Source: JBNLBT01 sp050303435 (GTDB taxonomy: Bacteria; Pseudomonadota; Gammaproteobacteria; Xanthomonadales; Marinicellaceae). From it: a stretch of DNA of 52,018 nucleotides. The number at the start of each line of letters is the position of its first letter. Position 1 is the first letter of the stretch. The notes beneath the pieces were generated by a model. The model was not told the origin of the DNA, did not search any database, and saw only the letters and a program-made list of their open reading frames with translations. This document shows positions 7,600 to 15,992 of this stretch, piece by piece. The DNA is taken from NCBI GenBank assembly GCA_050303435.1, contig JBNLBT010000014.1, positions 1 through 52,018 on the forward strand, in the 5' to 3' direction. The position numbers and the translations under genes are program-made.

Positions 7600-7669
7600 T
7601 AAAGCAACCGTTTTGCATCCCCAGGCATCTGGCCGCTGATTTACTGCACTGGCTTGTGCCAGATGACCC

Positions 7670-7697
7670 TTGACAATACGGTTGCGTATGTAAAAAT
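7670..7697 (+). promoter_or_regulatory. Likely promoter of fadIJ
   Basis: A perfect TTGACA (7670-7675) is followed after 16 bases by AAAAAT (7692-7697) in an A-rich stretch. It lies 30 bases before the fadI start. An 8-base inverted repeat (CATCTGGC at 7626-7633, GCCAGATG at 7658-7665) sits just upstream and might bind a regulator. Confidence 0.45.
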
Positions 7698-7726
7698 AAA
7701 CCACTCTCTGAAAATGACCCGACAGC

Positions 7727-9019
7727 ATGATCTTAAAAGACTCCAAAGTGGCGGTGGTGGACAGCGTGAGAACGCCGTTCATGAAATCGCCCGGTAAAGC
7801 CTTGGACATGAAGGCCTATGACTTGGGCCGCCTGGCGCTGACCCACATTAAACAGCGACACCCCTTTCTTGAGTCGCATTGCGATCAGCTGGTGCTGGGC
7901 AGTGTGATCCAGAATGCGGCCACATCAAACATCGCGCGTGAATGCCTGCTCGGTGCCGGTTGGCCGGTCAACATTCCCGCCTATTCTGTGACCATGGCGT
8001 GCATTTCCGCCAACCGGGCCATCACCAACAGCGTCGATGCCATTCAAACCGGCTTTGCCCAGGTGGCCGTGGCCGGTGGCGTGGAATCGCTTTCGGACGC
8101 CCCGGTGCGCATCAGTCACGCATTGAAAAAGACCTTGATGCAGGCACAGAAAGCACGCGGTTTCAAGGGATACTGGAAACTCTTCAAAGCGTTCAAATTC
8201 AGAAGCCTGGTCCCTGAAGCCCCTGCCATTGCAGAGTTTTCCACCGGGTTGAGCATGGGCCAGGACGCCGACCGTCTGGCGGCCAAATTCAACATTTCCC
8301 GTCAGGCTCAGGATGAATTCGCATTGCGCTCACACCAATTGGCGGCGGCGGCATGGAACGCCGGCCAGTTTGATGAAGAAGTCTGCCCCATTCATTTGCC
8401 ACCGGATTTCACACCGATTGAACAAGACGACACGTTTTACGCCGATTCCTCAATGCAGAAACTGGGCGCCTTGAAACCGGTCTTTGTCAAACCCTACGGC
8501 ACCATCACCGCCGGCAATGCATCGCCGATCACCGACGGCGCCGCGGTCAGTCTGCTGATGTCATTGGACGCCGCCAAGTCTTTGAAAGTCAAACCCAAGG
8601 CCTTGGTGTGTGGATACAACTACAGCGCCCAGAACCCGGATGGGGAATTGCTGTTGGGACCGGCCTATACGATCCCGCGGCTGCTGAACGAAGCCGGCCT
8701 GGGCATTGATGACATCGACGTGTTCGAAATCCATGAAGCCTTTGCAGGCCAGGTGCTGGCCAATCTGGCGGCACTGAAAGACAAAGCATTTTGTCAGGAC
8801 ACCCTTGGACTGAAAGGTGTGTTTGGTGAAATACCCATGGAAAAAATAAACACCCAGGGTGGTTCCTTGTCGCTCGGACACCCGTTTGGCGCCACCGGCA
8901 GCCGCTTGTTGAGTTCAGCGGTGCGCCGCTTGCAGCAAAGCGGTGGGCAATACGCCCTGATCAGCGCTTGCGCTGCGGGCGGTTTGGGCAATTCAATTCT
9001 GATTAAAAACCTGGGGTGA
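7727..9019 (+). CDS. fadI: 3-ketoacyl-CoA thiolase (acetyl-CoA acyltransferase)
   Basis: A 430-residue thiolase, close to E. coli FadI in length. It cleaves 3-ketoacyl-CoA with CoA in the last step of fatty-acid beta-oxidation. The nucleophile is Cys92 in VTMACISANRA; the second triad parts are His385 in SLGHPFGATGSR and Cys415 in SACAAGGLG; the HEAF motif is also present. The stop overlaps the fadJ start region (TGATG), so the two subunits of the trifunctional complex are coupled. The fadIJ order (thiolase first) and the sequence fit FadI rather than FadA. Confidence 0.9.
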   Translation: MILKDSKVAVVDSVRTPFMKSPGKALDMKAYDLGRLALTHIKQRHPFLESHCDQLVLGSVIQNAATSNIARECLLGAGWPVNIPAYSVTMACISANRAITNSVDAIQTGFAQVAVAGGVESLSDAPVRISHALKKTLMQAQKARGFKGYWKLFKAFKFRSLVPEAPAIAEFSTGLSMGQDADRLAAKFNISRQAQDEFALRSHQLAAAAWNAGQFDEEVCPIHLPPDFTPIEQDDTFYADSSMQKLGALKPVFVKPYGTITAGNASPITDGAAVSLLMSLDAAKSLKVKPKALVCGYNYSAQNPDGELLLGPAYTIPRLLNEAGLGIDDIDVFEIHEAFAGQVLANLAALKDKAFCQDTLGLKGVFGEIPMEKINTQGGSLSLGHPFGATGSRLLSSAVRRLQQSGGQYALISACAAGGLGNSILIKNLG

Positions 9020-9024
9020 TGACA

Positions 9025-11130
9025 ATGAAAGACTTCACAATTGAAATGCATGAACACATTGCCACCGTGTGGATGGATCAACCGGGATCGGAAGTGAATG
9101 TGTTGTCCCTGGGCATGCACAAAGAATTCACCGCATTGCTGGATCGCCTGGAAAACGATGACGACATCCATGCAGCGATCCTGATCTCAGGCAAACCCAA
9201 CGTTTTCATCGCCGGTGCCGATATCAAAGGCTTCATGCAAATGGAATCCTCCGCGCAAGCCGAACAGCTCAGTCGCGAAGGCAATGCATTGCTGCAACGC
9301 ATGCATCAAATGAACAAACCGGTGATCGCCGCCATCAACGGCGCAGCATTGGGCGGTGGACTGGAAGTGGCGCTGGCCTGCCATCACCGCATTGCCAGCA
9401 CCGACGCCAAAACCGTGTTCGGTCTGCCAGAAGTCAAATTGGGCATTTTGCCCGGCGGCGGCGGTCTGCCCCGAATGCTGAAAAAATGCGGCCTCAGATT
9501 CACTCTCGATGCGGCCTTGAGCGGCAAAAACATCTACCCCTACAAAGCCTTGAAATCCGGACTGATCGATGCCCTGACACACAAAGAAGGCCTGCATCAG
9601 GCGGCGCTGGCAGCGGCCAAGGACACGCTGAAGTCGCGTCGCCGCAAACTGGGCCTGCTGGATCGCTTTCTCGACAACACCAAAATTGGCCGCAATCTGG
9701 TGCTGAAAAAAGCGCGCCAGTCCGTGCTCGCGAAAACCCGCGGCAACTACCCGGCCCCGCTGAAAATCCTGCAAGTGATCGAAACCCATCTGAATCACGG
9801 CCGCGCGGCCGGTCAGGAAGCTGAAATCATGGCCTTTGCCGAATTGCATGGCACCCCGGCGTGCAAAAACCTCATGCAGTTGTTTCTGTCGATGCAGGAC
9901 AATAAAAAGCTCGCCAACCAGCAAAAAAATGCCCAGGTTGAACGCATCGCCATGCTCGGCGCCGGCTTTATGGGCGCCGGCATCACCGAAGTGTCGATCA
10001 AAAACGGATACCCTGTGGTGCTGAAAGACATTGCCCAGAAGGGCCTCGGACAGGCACTGAAAACCATCTGGACTGACTTCACCGGGCTGGTGAAGAAAAA
10101 AGCCATGCTGCCGTCGACCCGTGATCGCCTGATGGCACACATTCAACCGACCACGGACTATGCACACATCGCCGACGCCGATCTGGTGATCGAGGCGGTG
10201 TTTGAAGACATGGAGCTGAAACAGCGCATATTGGCCGATGTGGAAGCGCAGTGCAGCAAAACCACTGTGTTTGCCAGCAACACCTCGTCGCTGCCAATCA
10301 CACGCATCGCCGAACAAGCCAAGAATCCACAAAATGTGCTGGGCATGCATTATTTTTCCCCGGTGCCAAAAATGCCGTTGCTGGAATTGATCGTCACGGA
10401 CAAAACCACCAAACGCGCCATGCAAACCGCCATCAATGTGGGGGTTCGCCAGGGCAAAACCGTGGTGGTGGTCAAAGACGGCCCCGGCTTTTACACCACG
10501 CGGGTGCTGTCGGCCTTGACCCATGAAGCCTTACAGACACTGAAACAGGGCGCTCGAATTGAAGACGTCGATGGGGCCATGAAAGACTGGGGCTTTCCGG
10601 TGGGCCCACTGGCGCTGCTGGATGAAGTGGGCATTGACGTGGCGGCGCACATCGCCTCAGGCGCGCTCGGCGACATGTACGCAACGCGCGGCATTGAACA
10701 CGACGACAGCACACAGAAACTGATGCAAGCCGGTTTACTCGGACGCAAAGCCGGCAAGGGCTTCTACCTGTATCCGAAGAAAGGCCGGAAAACAGTGAAT
10801 CAGAACATCTATGCCCATTTTGGTGGCGATGAACGCCAGTCCCTGGACAAAAGCGAAGTGCAGGAACGCATCGGCCTGTGCATGGTCAACGAGTGCATTT
10901 TGTGTCTGCAGGAAGGCATCCTCTCCAGCGCCGAGGACGGCGATCTGGCCGCGATCCTGGGCCTGGGCTTCCCACCATTCACAGGCGGCCCATTCAAGTT
11001 TGCTGATGCCATGGGTCACGAGGCGCTGCTGCAAAAACTGAAGGCATTGGAGGCACAGCACGGCGTGCGCTTCAAGCCGGCTTCATTACTGGAAAAACAC
11101 GCCGCCAAAAGCCAGCCTTTCAGGGCGTAA
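9025..11130 (+). CDS. fadJ: Multifunctional enoyl-CoA hydratase / 3-hydroxyacyl-CoA dehydrogenase
   Basis: About 701 residues, the alpha subunit of the beta-oxidation complex. The N-terminal crotonase part has the oxyanion segments IAGADIKG and LGGGLEVALACH, plus PEVKLGILPG with the catalytic glutamates. The central Rossmann fold has LGAGFMGAGI for NAD, followed by HYFSPVPKM and KDGPGFYTTRVL of the dehydrogenase. ATG at 9025 is preferred because GGGG (9013-9016) lies eight bases before it; ATG at 9019 and GTG at 9016 are alternatives in the same frame. It shares the fadI transcript and ends four bases before the convergent GGDEF gene. Confidence 0.9.
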   Translation: MKDFTIEMHEHIATVWMDQPGSEVNVLSLGMHKEFTALLDRLENDDDIHAAILISGKPNVFIAGADIKGFMQMESSAQAEQLSREGNALLQRMHQMNKPVIAAINGAALGGGLEVALACHHRIASTDAKTVFGLPEVKLGILPGGGGLPRMLKKCGLRFTLDAALSGKNIYPYKALKSGLIDALTHKEGLHQAALAAAKDTLKSRRRKLGLLDRFLDNTKIGRNLVLKKARQSVLAKTRGNYPAPLKILQVIETHLNHGRAAGQEAEIMAFAELHGTPACKNLMQLFLSMQDNKKLANQQKNAQVERIAMLGAGFMGAGITEVSIKNGYPVVLKDIAQKGLGQALKTIWTDFTGLVKKKAMLPSTRDRLMAHIQPTTDYAHIADADLVIEAVFEDMELKQRILADVEAQCSKTTVFASNTSSLPITRIAEQAKNPQNVLGMHYFSPVPKMPLLELIVTDKTTKRAMQTAINVGVRQGKTVVVVKDGPGFYTTRVLSALTHEALQTLKQGARIEDVDGAMKDWGFPVGPLALLDEVGIDVAAHIASGALGDMYATRGIEHDDSTQKLMQAGLLGRKAGKGFYLYPKKGRKTVNQNIYAHFGGDERQSLDKSEVQERIGLCMVNECILCLQEGILSSAEDGDLAAILGLGFPPFTGGPFKFADAMGHEALLQKLKALEAQHGVRFKPASLLEKHAAKSQPFRA

Positions 11131-11133
11131 AGA

Positions 11134-12075
11134 TCAACTCACGGGTTCGGCCACGGCAGCAACGGGATCGATGGCCTGAACCTGGTTTTTGCCATTTTCC
11201 TTGGCTTTGTACAAGCCCTTGTCGGCACGCGACAGGGTGTGCTGGGTGATCACCTCATTGGGTTGCCACTGCGCCACACCGATGCTGACCGTCATGTAGA
11301 TCCGATGCGTGTCGTTGTTGAAATGTCGCGACTCGATCACCTTGCGAATCTTCTCAGCCACCATTCGGGCGTTGTCCAGATTTGTGGACGGCAACAGAAT
11401 GGCAAATTCTTCACCGCCCCAGCGACACAAGCTGTCGGATGAACGCAAGGATTCGGCCATCAATTCCGCGCACTGATTGAGTATCTTGTCGCCGATAAAA
11501 TGCCCGTGATCATCATTGAGGGTCTTGAAATTGTCAAAATCCAGCAACATGACCGAAAGCGGCTGGGCAAATTTACCGGCCTTGCGCATTTCAATTTCCG
11601 AGCGCACCGTGAACGCGCGCCGATTTAGCAACCCTGTCAATTCATCGGTTGAACTTTGATGCAGCAACAATGACTGCACCGCTTGGTTGTGTTTACTCCA
11701 TAAGTTGACGCCGTTGGCGATGGACGCGTAACCGAGAATCAGCAAAGTACTGATACTGAATCGCGAGATCAGTTCAGGGTAGACAAACACCTGATCCAGG
11801 ATGAACAGCACCCCGGCCAAATACAACACCAAAAACCCAATGGAGAGAAAATAATAGAAGCTTGTGCGGTGCTCGCTGTTGCGATGATTCAGCACCAACA
11901 GATAAAACGTGATGAACACCAGCACCGAAGCAGCGAATACGGTGTAATCATCAATGTGCGGTCTGAGATTATAAAAAGACTGACTGAATATGAAAAACAA
12001 ACCGGTCAATGCCAACACAACCAATGTGAACCTGAACGTGTGTCTTTGCGAGCCTTTATTCTCTGTATCCACCAA
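11134..12075 (-). CDS. Membrane diguanylate cyclase (GGDEF)
   Basis: 313 residues. The N-terminal 125 residues hold about four membrane helices (17-33, 45-62, 75-93, 107-123) with no recognised sensory domain. The GGDEF domain covers 140-300, with the active-site GGEEF at 220-224 and an intact inhibitory RxxD site (Arg211 to Asp214) exactly five residues before it. The enzyme should therefore make c-di-GMP and be product-inhibited. It stands alone between fadJ and the rpsI terminator. The signal sensed is unknown. Confidence 0.9.
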   Translation of the reverse strand: MVDTENKGSQRHTFRFTLVVLALTGLFFIFSQSFYNLRPHIDDYTVFAASVLVFITFYLLVLNHRNSEHRTSFYYFLSIGFLVLYLAGVLFILDQVFVYPELISRFSISTLLILGYASIANGVNLWSKHNQAVQSLLLHQSSTDELTGLLNRRAFTVRSEIEMRKAGKFAQPLSVMLLDFDNFKTLNDDHGHFIGDKILNQCAELMAESLRSSDSLCRWGGEEFAILLPSTNLDNARMVAEKIRKVIESRHFNNDTHRIYMTVSIGVAQWQPNEVITQHTLSRADKGLYKAKENGKNQVQAIDPVAAVAEPVS

Positions 12076-12162
12076 CTGTTACGTCACGCCGTTTGTTTGA
12101 AAATATCAATCAATATAGCACACATATACACAAATGAAAAACCACAAGTCATCGATGCAAGG

Positions 12163-12197
12163 CAAAAAAAAAGCCGGAAAATTTCCGGCTTTTTTTG
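12163..12197 (-). terminator. Intrinsic terminator after rplM-rpsI
   Basis: AAGCCGGAAA pairs with TTTCCGGCTT around 12171-12190, flanked by long A and T runs on both sides. It is well placed to end rpsI transcription on the minus strand and may work in both directions. Confidence 0.85.
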
Positions 12198-12215
12198 TCT
12201 GCATTGAGGACCTGC

Positions 12216-12608
12216 TTAACGTTTTGAGTACTGCACAGAACGTCTGGCTTTGCGGTGTCCCACTTTCTTTCTTTCCACTTTTCTGGCATCCCGAGTCAGG
12301 AAAGAGTGTTCTTTCAACTGTGCACGCAGGGTTTCATCGCTTTCCAGCAATGCCCGTGAAATGCCCATGCGGATGGCGCCGGCCTGACCGGTGGTGCCAC
12401 CGCCAGTGACGGTGCATTTGATGTCAAATTGATCGGCCAAGCCAAGTTTTTCCAGCGGCTGTCTGGCCACCATGCGGGCTGTTTCGCGACCAAAATAGTC
12501 ATTGATGTTTTTGTCATTGATGACGATGTCGCCGCTGCCGGGCACCAAAAACACACGAGCCACCGATGATTTTCTTCTTCCTGTGCCGTAGTACTGTTGA
12601 TTTGCCAT
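12216..12608 (-). CDS. rpsI: Ribosomal protein S9
   Basis: 130 residues, the normal S9 length. The N-terminal YYGTGRRKSSVARV and the basic C-terminal tail ending in YSKR, which reaches toward the P-site tRNA, are diagnostic. It follows rplM by 15 bases, the universal bacterial L13-S9 pair, and is followed by a strong terminator. Confidence 0.97.
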   Translation of the reverse strand: MANQQYYGTGRRKSSVARVFLVPGSGDIVINDKNINDYFGRETARMVARQPLEKLGLADQFDIKCTVTGGGTTGQAGAIRMGISRALLESDETLRAQLKEHSFLTRDARKVERKKVGHRKARRSVQYSKR

Positions 12609-12623
12609 TGTCTTTTAACCTTT

Positions 12624-13052
12624 TTATATGTCCAGCGTTTTGGGCTCTTGCGCAGTGTGCGGATGCTCACTGCCTTTGTACACTTTCAATTTGCGGTACA
12701 TTTTGCGTCCCAATGAATTCTTCGGCAGCATGCCTTTAACCGCCAGCTCAATGATCCGTTCGGGGTGTTTGGCGTTCAAGTCCTTGAAATTGATTGATTT
12801 CAGGTTGCCAATGTAACCGGTGTGGTGGTGATACATCTTGTCATTGACTTTGTTGCCAGTGACCGCAACTTTTTCGGCGTTGACCACCACAATGTAATCG
12901 CCTGTGTCCACATGCGGCGTGTATTCAGGCTTGTGCTTGCCACGCAGTCGCAAAGCAATCTCAGAAGCCATGCGGCCCAGTGTTTTGCCATCCGCATCAA
13001 TCAGAAACCAATTGCGCTTGACTTCATGTTCTTTTGCACTAAATGTTTTCAT
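12624..13052 (-). CDS. rplM: Ribosomal protein L13
   Basis: 142 residues, identical in length to E. coli L13. The start at MKTFSAKEHEVKRNW matches the family; a longer frame upstream is not conserved. GYIGNLKS and the AVKGMLPKNSLGR segment are typical. Transcription probably starts near 13112 from a good promoter, giving a 60-base leader with a small hairpin (CACCG/CGGTG), a place where L13 autoregulation known in E. coli could act (inferred). Confidence 0.97.
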   Translation of the reverse strand: MKTFSAKEHEVKRNWFLIDADGKTLGRMASEIALRLRGKHKPEYTPHVDTGDYIVVVNAEKVAVTGNKVNDKMYHHHTGYIGNLKSINFKDLNAKHPERIIELAVKGMLPKNSLGRKMYRKLKVYKGSEHPHTAQEPKTLDI

Positions 13053-13118
13053 ACGTTTATAAGTGTCAGTGTCTGTGTCAGATCGCACCGTGAAATGCGG
13101 TGTTTACAAAGAGCGGGG

Positions 13119-13147
13119 ATAATACTGAATTATCTGTCTGGTTGCAA
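13119..13147 (-). promoter_or_regulatory. rplM-rpsI promoter
   Basis: On the minus strand TTGCAA (13147-13142), a 17-base spacer and TATTAT (13124-13119). The rest of the 176-base gap between the YgfB-like gene and rplM shows no gene. Confidence 0.7.
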
Positions 13148-13228
13148 GCAATTTGTTGATATTTTTGGACCGCGCGGCGCGTTTCTTACTGGCGCGGCAC
13201 TGGCCCTTTATACGTTGCCTTCAGCGCT

Positions 13229-13777
13229 TCACTGGATGCGGTCAGAAGGCGCTGCAAGCTTCAACGTCTGCTGGTGCAACATCATCACGCCGGCGCGCAC
13301 GTATTCGGTCAATTCCATGAAGTCCGCTTCCTCACCTTCAGTGCCATCGCTGTGTTCGTCCACCCGGCTGATTTTTTCGACGTCGTGAATGAATTCACCG
13401 ACGCTTTCATCCTGCAGGTGGACCTGAGACAGCCCCGCTGCGGCCAGAGACGACAAAAAAGCCGCGCACCAGTTGCTCAGGGCCAACAGACGTTGCGACA
13501 AATCCACGGCGTCGTCGGGCAACAACAATTCAAAACTGAAGTCGTCTGCCTGCAATTGATTCAGGGTCAGTTCAAACAGTGCCGACAACGCGGACTGCAC
13601 CGACGGCCAGTGTTTTTCTTCCATGCAATAATCGTCGATCACTTGCTGCTGCCAGGTCTCAAATCCACACTCGGGATCCATCACCAGCACACCGGCGGCC
13701 ATGGCCTGCAATTCAGCGGGCGTGGCGATCAAGCCGTTCTGTTGCAAATGGACGGAAAAGGGTTTGTACGGTATCAT
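13229..13777 (-). CDS. YgfB/YecA (UPF0149) family protein
   Basis: 182 residues, all-helical, matching the UPF0149 family. Recognisable parts are LQAMAAGVLV near residue 24, an LPDDAVDLSQRLLAL-type segment near 86 and LSNWCAAFLSSLA near 101, then a C-terminal EYVRAGVMMLHQ helix. In gammaproteobacteria ygfB commonly lies beside zapA/ssrS/ygfA, as here, divergent from the zapA block. In Pseudomonas aeruginosa YgfB has a role in expression of cell-wall recycling enzymes; function here is not shown. Upstream on its strand is an extended -10 (TGGCATAAT). Confidence 0.85.
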   Translation of the reverse strand: MIPYKPFSVHLQQNGLIATPAELQAMAAGVLVMDPECGFETWQQQVIDDYCMEEKHWPSVQSALSALFELTLNQLQADDFSFELLLPDDAVDLSQRLLALSNWCAAFLSSLAAAGLSQVHLQDESVGEFIHDVEKISRVDEHSDGTEGEEADFMELTEYVRAGVMMLHQQTLKLAAPSDRIQ

Positions 13778-13864
13778 GCCTGGGCCGGGTTGAGAAAAAC
13801 CCGTGAATTATGCCACAAATCCAGTTATTTTTCATAATCTTATGGCTAAAAATTAATTTGATTA

Positions 13865-13893
13865 TTGACCTTTGAAACAGAACAATTTATATT
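13865..13893 (+). promoter_or_regulatory. Promoter of the TIGR02449-zapA operon
   Basis: TTGACC (13865-13870), exactly 17 bases, then TATATT (13888-13893), in an AT-rich divergent gap of about 200 bases that holds no gene. The transcript would start near 13900 with an 80-base leader. Confidence 0.65.
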
Positions 13894-13979
13894 TAATGTT
13901 AAAGCGGTCAAGCGCTGTGCTGTGGCGCTGGCCGATTCACATGGGTCCTGTATAACAAACGGCAACAGAAAGGTGTGGT

Positions 13980-14183
13980 ATGGATGATTTACTGGCGCTG
14001 GAACAATCAGTGGAAACTTTGCTGCAGCATGTACACAAACTGCGCTCCGAAAACTCGGCACTGAAATCCAGGCTGGATGACCTGTTGCACGACAAATCCG
14101 ATCTGATGAAAAAGAACGACCAGGCACGCTCGCGCCTGGAGTCCATGATCAGCCGCTTGAAAAGTCTGGAGCAAATCGCATGA
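13980..14183 (+). CDS. Small coiled-coil protein (TIGR02449 family, ZapB-like)
   Basis: 67 residues forming almost one continuous coiled coil, with leucine heptads from LEQSVETLLQHVHKLR to the C terminus. This is the small protein commonly found just before zapA in gammaproteobacteria. Its size and shape recall ZapB, a partner of ZapA at the division ring, but that role is inferred from context. It overlaps the zapA start by 4 bases (ATGA). Confidence 0.82.
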   Translation: MDDLLALEQSVETLLQHVHKLRSENSALKSRLDDLLHDKSDLMKKNDQARSRLESMISRLKSLEQIA

Positions 14184-14482
14184 ACCCGGATCCTGAAAAA
14201 ATCAAGGTTCGCCTGCTGGAAAGAGAATACCAATTCGCCTGTGGCGAGGGCGAGCGGCAGTCGCTGCTCGACGCCGCTGATTACCTGGGCAACACCATGC
14301 GTGACATCAAATCACGCAACAGCACCATGACCACAGAAAAAATCGCCATCATGGCGGCGATGAACATCAGCCATGAACTGATCAAAGCCCATTCAAAAAA
14401 TCACGTGTACGACGTAGAAATTCTCGGCAAAGTCAAAAAACTCAAGGAGACACTTGAACAGGCTTTGGCCGAAGATCTATAA
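14180..14482 (+). CDS. zapA: Cell division protein ZapA
   Basis: 100 residues, the usual ZapA length. The N-terminal domain has VRLLEREYQFACGEGERQ and LLDAADYLGNTMRDIK, followed by a C-terminal coiled coil for tetramer formation. ZapA cross-links FtsZ filaments at mid-cell. Its final codons carry the promoter of the 6S RNA gene, with the TAA stop inside the -10 box. The order TIGR02449-zapA-ssrS-ygfA is a classical gammaproteobacterial block. Confidence 0.93.
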   Translation: MNPDPEKIKVRLLEREYQFACGEGERQSLLDAADYLGNTMRDIKSRNSTMTTEKIAIMAAMNISHELIKAHSKNHVYDVEILGKVKKLKETLEQALAEDL

Positions 14483-14483
14483 T
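14454..14483 (+). promoter_or_regulatory. ssrS (6S RNA) promoter inside the zapA end
   Basis: TTGAAC (14454-14459), an 18-base spacer and a perfect TATAAT (14478-14483). The predicted start near 14490 matches the 5' end deduced from 6S RNA base pairing. Confidence 0.75.
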
Positions 14484-14490
14484 TGATCTC

Positions 14491-14687
14491 ACGGGTGTTG
14501 TCTGTGCTGTTGGCTAGTGCTTTTGCATAAACCTTGGCCCTAATCATGACCTTAAAGGACTGCGGAACTGATGTCCCGTGCGCATGCTCGCTTTAGAAAC
14601 GAGAAGCCTTAGGACGCAGGAGCAGACCACTTGAACCACTGGTTCCAAGGTCGCTATAGTGCGGCGGCAGGCATGGATAACACCTTC
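14491..14687 (+). ncRNA. ssrS: 6S RNA
   Basis: A roughly 197-base RNA with the conserved 6S core: GCGCATGCTCG, then CGAGAAGCCTTA, a CTTGAACCA/GGTTCCAAGG hairpin and GTGCGGCGGCA near the 3' end, all in the E. coli order. The ends close by pairing of GGTGTT (14494-14499) with AACACC (14679-14684). 6S RNA mimics an open promoter and binds the sigma-70 RNA polymerase in stationary phase. It sits between zapA and ygfA, its usual site. Exact ends are estimates. Confidence 0.92.
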
Positions 14688-14755
14688 ACAGGGGGCCACC
14701 CGTGTGACAATGCACCAGCTCTTTTCTTAAATTCAAACCCTGATCCCGGCAAAGC

Positions 14756-15313
14756 ATGATCCCGGACAAAAAACAGCTGCGAAAATCATTGCTTCATCAA
14801 CGCAATTCACTGAACGCCGATGCGCAAGCGCACTTAAGTCTCGCCGTCTGCCAACGCATCGGCGCTTCGGAACAATGGCAGCAGGCCCAAAGTGTGGCCC
14901 TGTACCTGGCTCACCGCCGTGAAGTCAGTTTGCAATCGCTGGACTGGGTGGCAAAAAAAGTGTATCTGCCCAGCACCCGTGGCGCCGAGATGCGCTTCAT
15001 TCGATGGCGATCCGATGAGGCATTGGAATGCAATGAATTTGGCATACAGCAACCGCCGTTTGACTCACCAAATGTACTCGCAAACGAACCGATTGACCTG
15101 TGCCTGATGCCGTTGGTGGGATTTGACCGCGCAGGACACCGCCTGGGCATGGGCGGTGGATTTTATGATCGCCTGCTGGGTGGTCAACATGCGCGCGTGC
15201 GTGTGCTGGCCGGCGTCGCCTATGATTTCCAGGAAGTGGTACAATTGCCCACCGATGACTGGGACATTGATTTAAACATTGTTTTCACCAACAAAGAGAC
15301 CATCACGCCATGA
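14756..15313 (+). CDS. ygfA: 5-formyltetrahydrofolate cyclo-ligase
   Basis: 185 residues. It converts 5-formyl-THF to 5,10-methenyl-THF with ATP. Diagnostic parts are the N-terminal KKQLRKSLLHQRN segment, VYLPSTRG, and the C-terminal LVGFDRAGHRLGMGGGFYDR nucleotide-binding stretch. It lies just downstream of ssrS, with which it is often co-transcribed, and overlaps rpiA by 4 bases (ATGA). Folate recycling here complements folC further along. Confidence 0.93.
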   Translation: MIPDKKQLRKSLLHQRNSLNADAQAHLSLAVCQRIGASEQWQQAQSVALYLAHRREVSLQSLDWVAKKVYLPSTRGAEMRFIRWRSDEALECNEFGIQQPPFDSPNVLANEPIDLCLMPLVGFDRAGHRLGMGGGFYDRLLGGQHARVRVLAGVAYDFQEVVQLPTDDWDIDLNIVFTNKETITP

Positions 15314-15969
15314 ACCAACAAGAACTGAAAAAACGCGTGGCCAAAGCCGCCCTGCAATTCATCGACGATTTTGATCTGGTGATTGGCATTGGCACCGGCT
15401 CCACCGTGAATGAACTGATTGACCTTTTGCCATCGGTGAAAAACCGCATTGACGCCGTGGTCTCCAGCTCGGACGCCTCAACCGAACGCCTCAAGGCGCA
15501 CGGTTTTCACGTCAAATCTCTGAATGACTGCGGCGATTTGGCGTTGTACATCGATGGTGCCGATGAATGCGACCCGCACAACCGTTTGATCAAGGGCGGC
15601 GGCGGCGCGCTGACCCGTGAAAAAATCATCGCCGCAGCCTCACGGCGTTTTATCTGCATCGTCGATGCCAGTAAATGCGTGGACCTGCTGGGACAATTTC
15701 CCTTGCCGGTTGAAGTCATTCCAATGGCGCGCAGCTACGTGGGCAGACAACTGGTCAAACTGGGCGGCACGCCGGTCTACCGGGAGCACACCGTCACCGA
15801 CAACGGCAACTGGATTCTGGATGTGCACAATCTCAGGATCACCGATCCGGTGGAGTTGGAAGCCCGCATCAACGCCATTCCGGGTGTGGTCACCAACGGT
15901 CTGTTTGCCCAACGCGGCGCTGATGTGACCCTGATCGCGGATGAAAACGGCGTGACAGAACAGCGCTGA
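15310..15969 (+). CDS. rpiA: Ribose-5-phosphate isomerase A
   Basis: 219 residues, the same length as the E. coli enzyme. It interconverts ribose-5-phosphate and ribulose-5-phosphate. GIGTGSTVNELI near residue 28, DGADECDP near 82 and KGGGGALTREKI near 95 are the substrate-binding and catalytic motifs. It is coupled to ygfA by a 4-base overlap and converges on the FMN glutamate-synthase-like gene 23 bases away. Confidence 0.96.
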   Translation: MNQQELKKRVAKAALQFIDDFDLVIGIGTGSTVNELIDLLPSVKNRIDAVVSSSDASTERLKAHGFHVKSLNDCGDLALYIDGADECDPHNRLIKGGGGALTREKIIAAASRRFICIVDASKCVDLLGQFPLPVEVIPMARSYVGRQLVKLGGTPVYREHTVTDNGNWILDVHNLRITDPVELEARINAIPGVVTNGLFAQRGADVTLIADENGVTEQR

Positions 15970-15992
15970 TGCGCATCACCTGCCGTCGGTGA

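Noticed and set aside
7645..7665. E. coli-type FadR site before fadI
   Set aside because: TGGC-N4-GCCA does not match TGGTC-N-GACCA.
9187..10524. Long minus-strand open frame (445 codons) opposite fadJ
   Set aside because: Antisense shadow of a strongly conserved gene; composition is His/Gln-rich without domain features.
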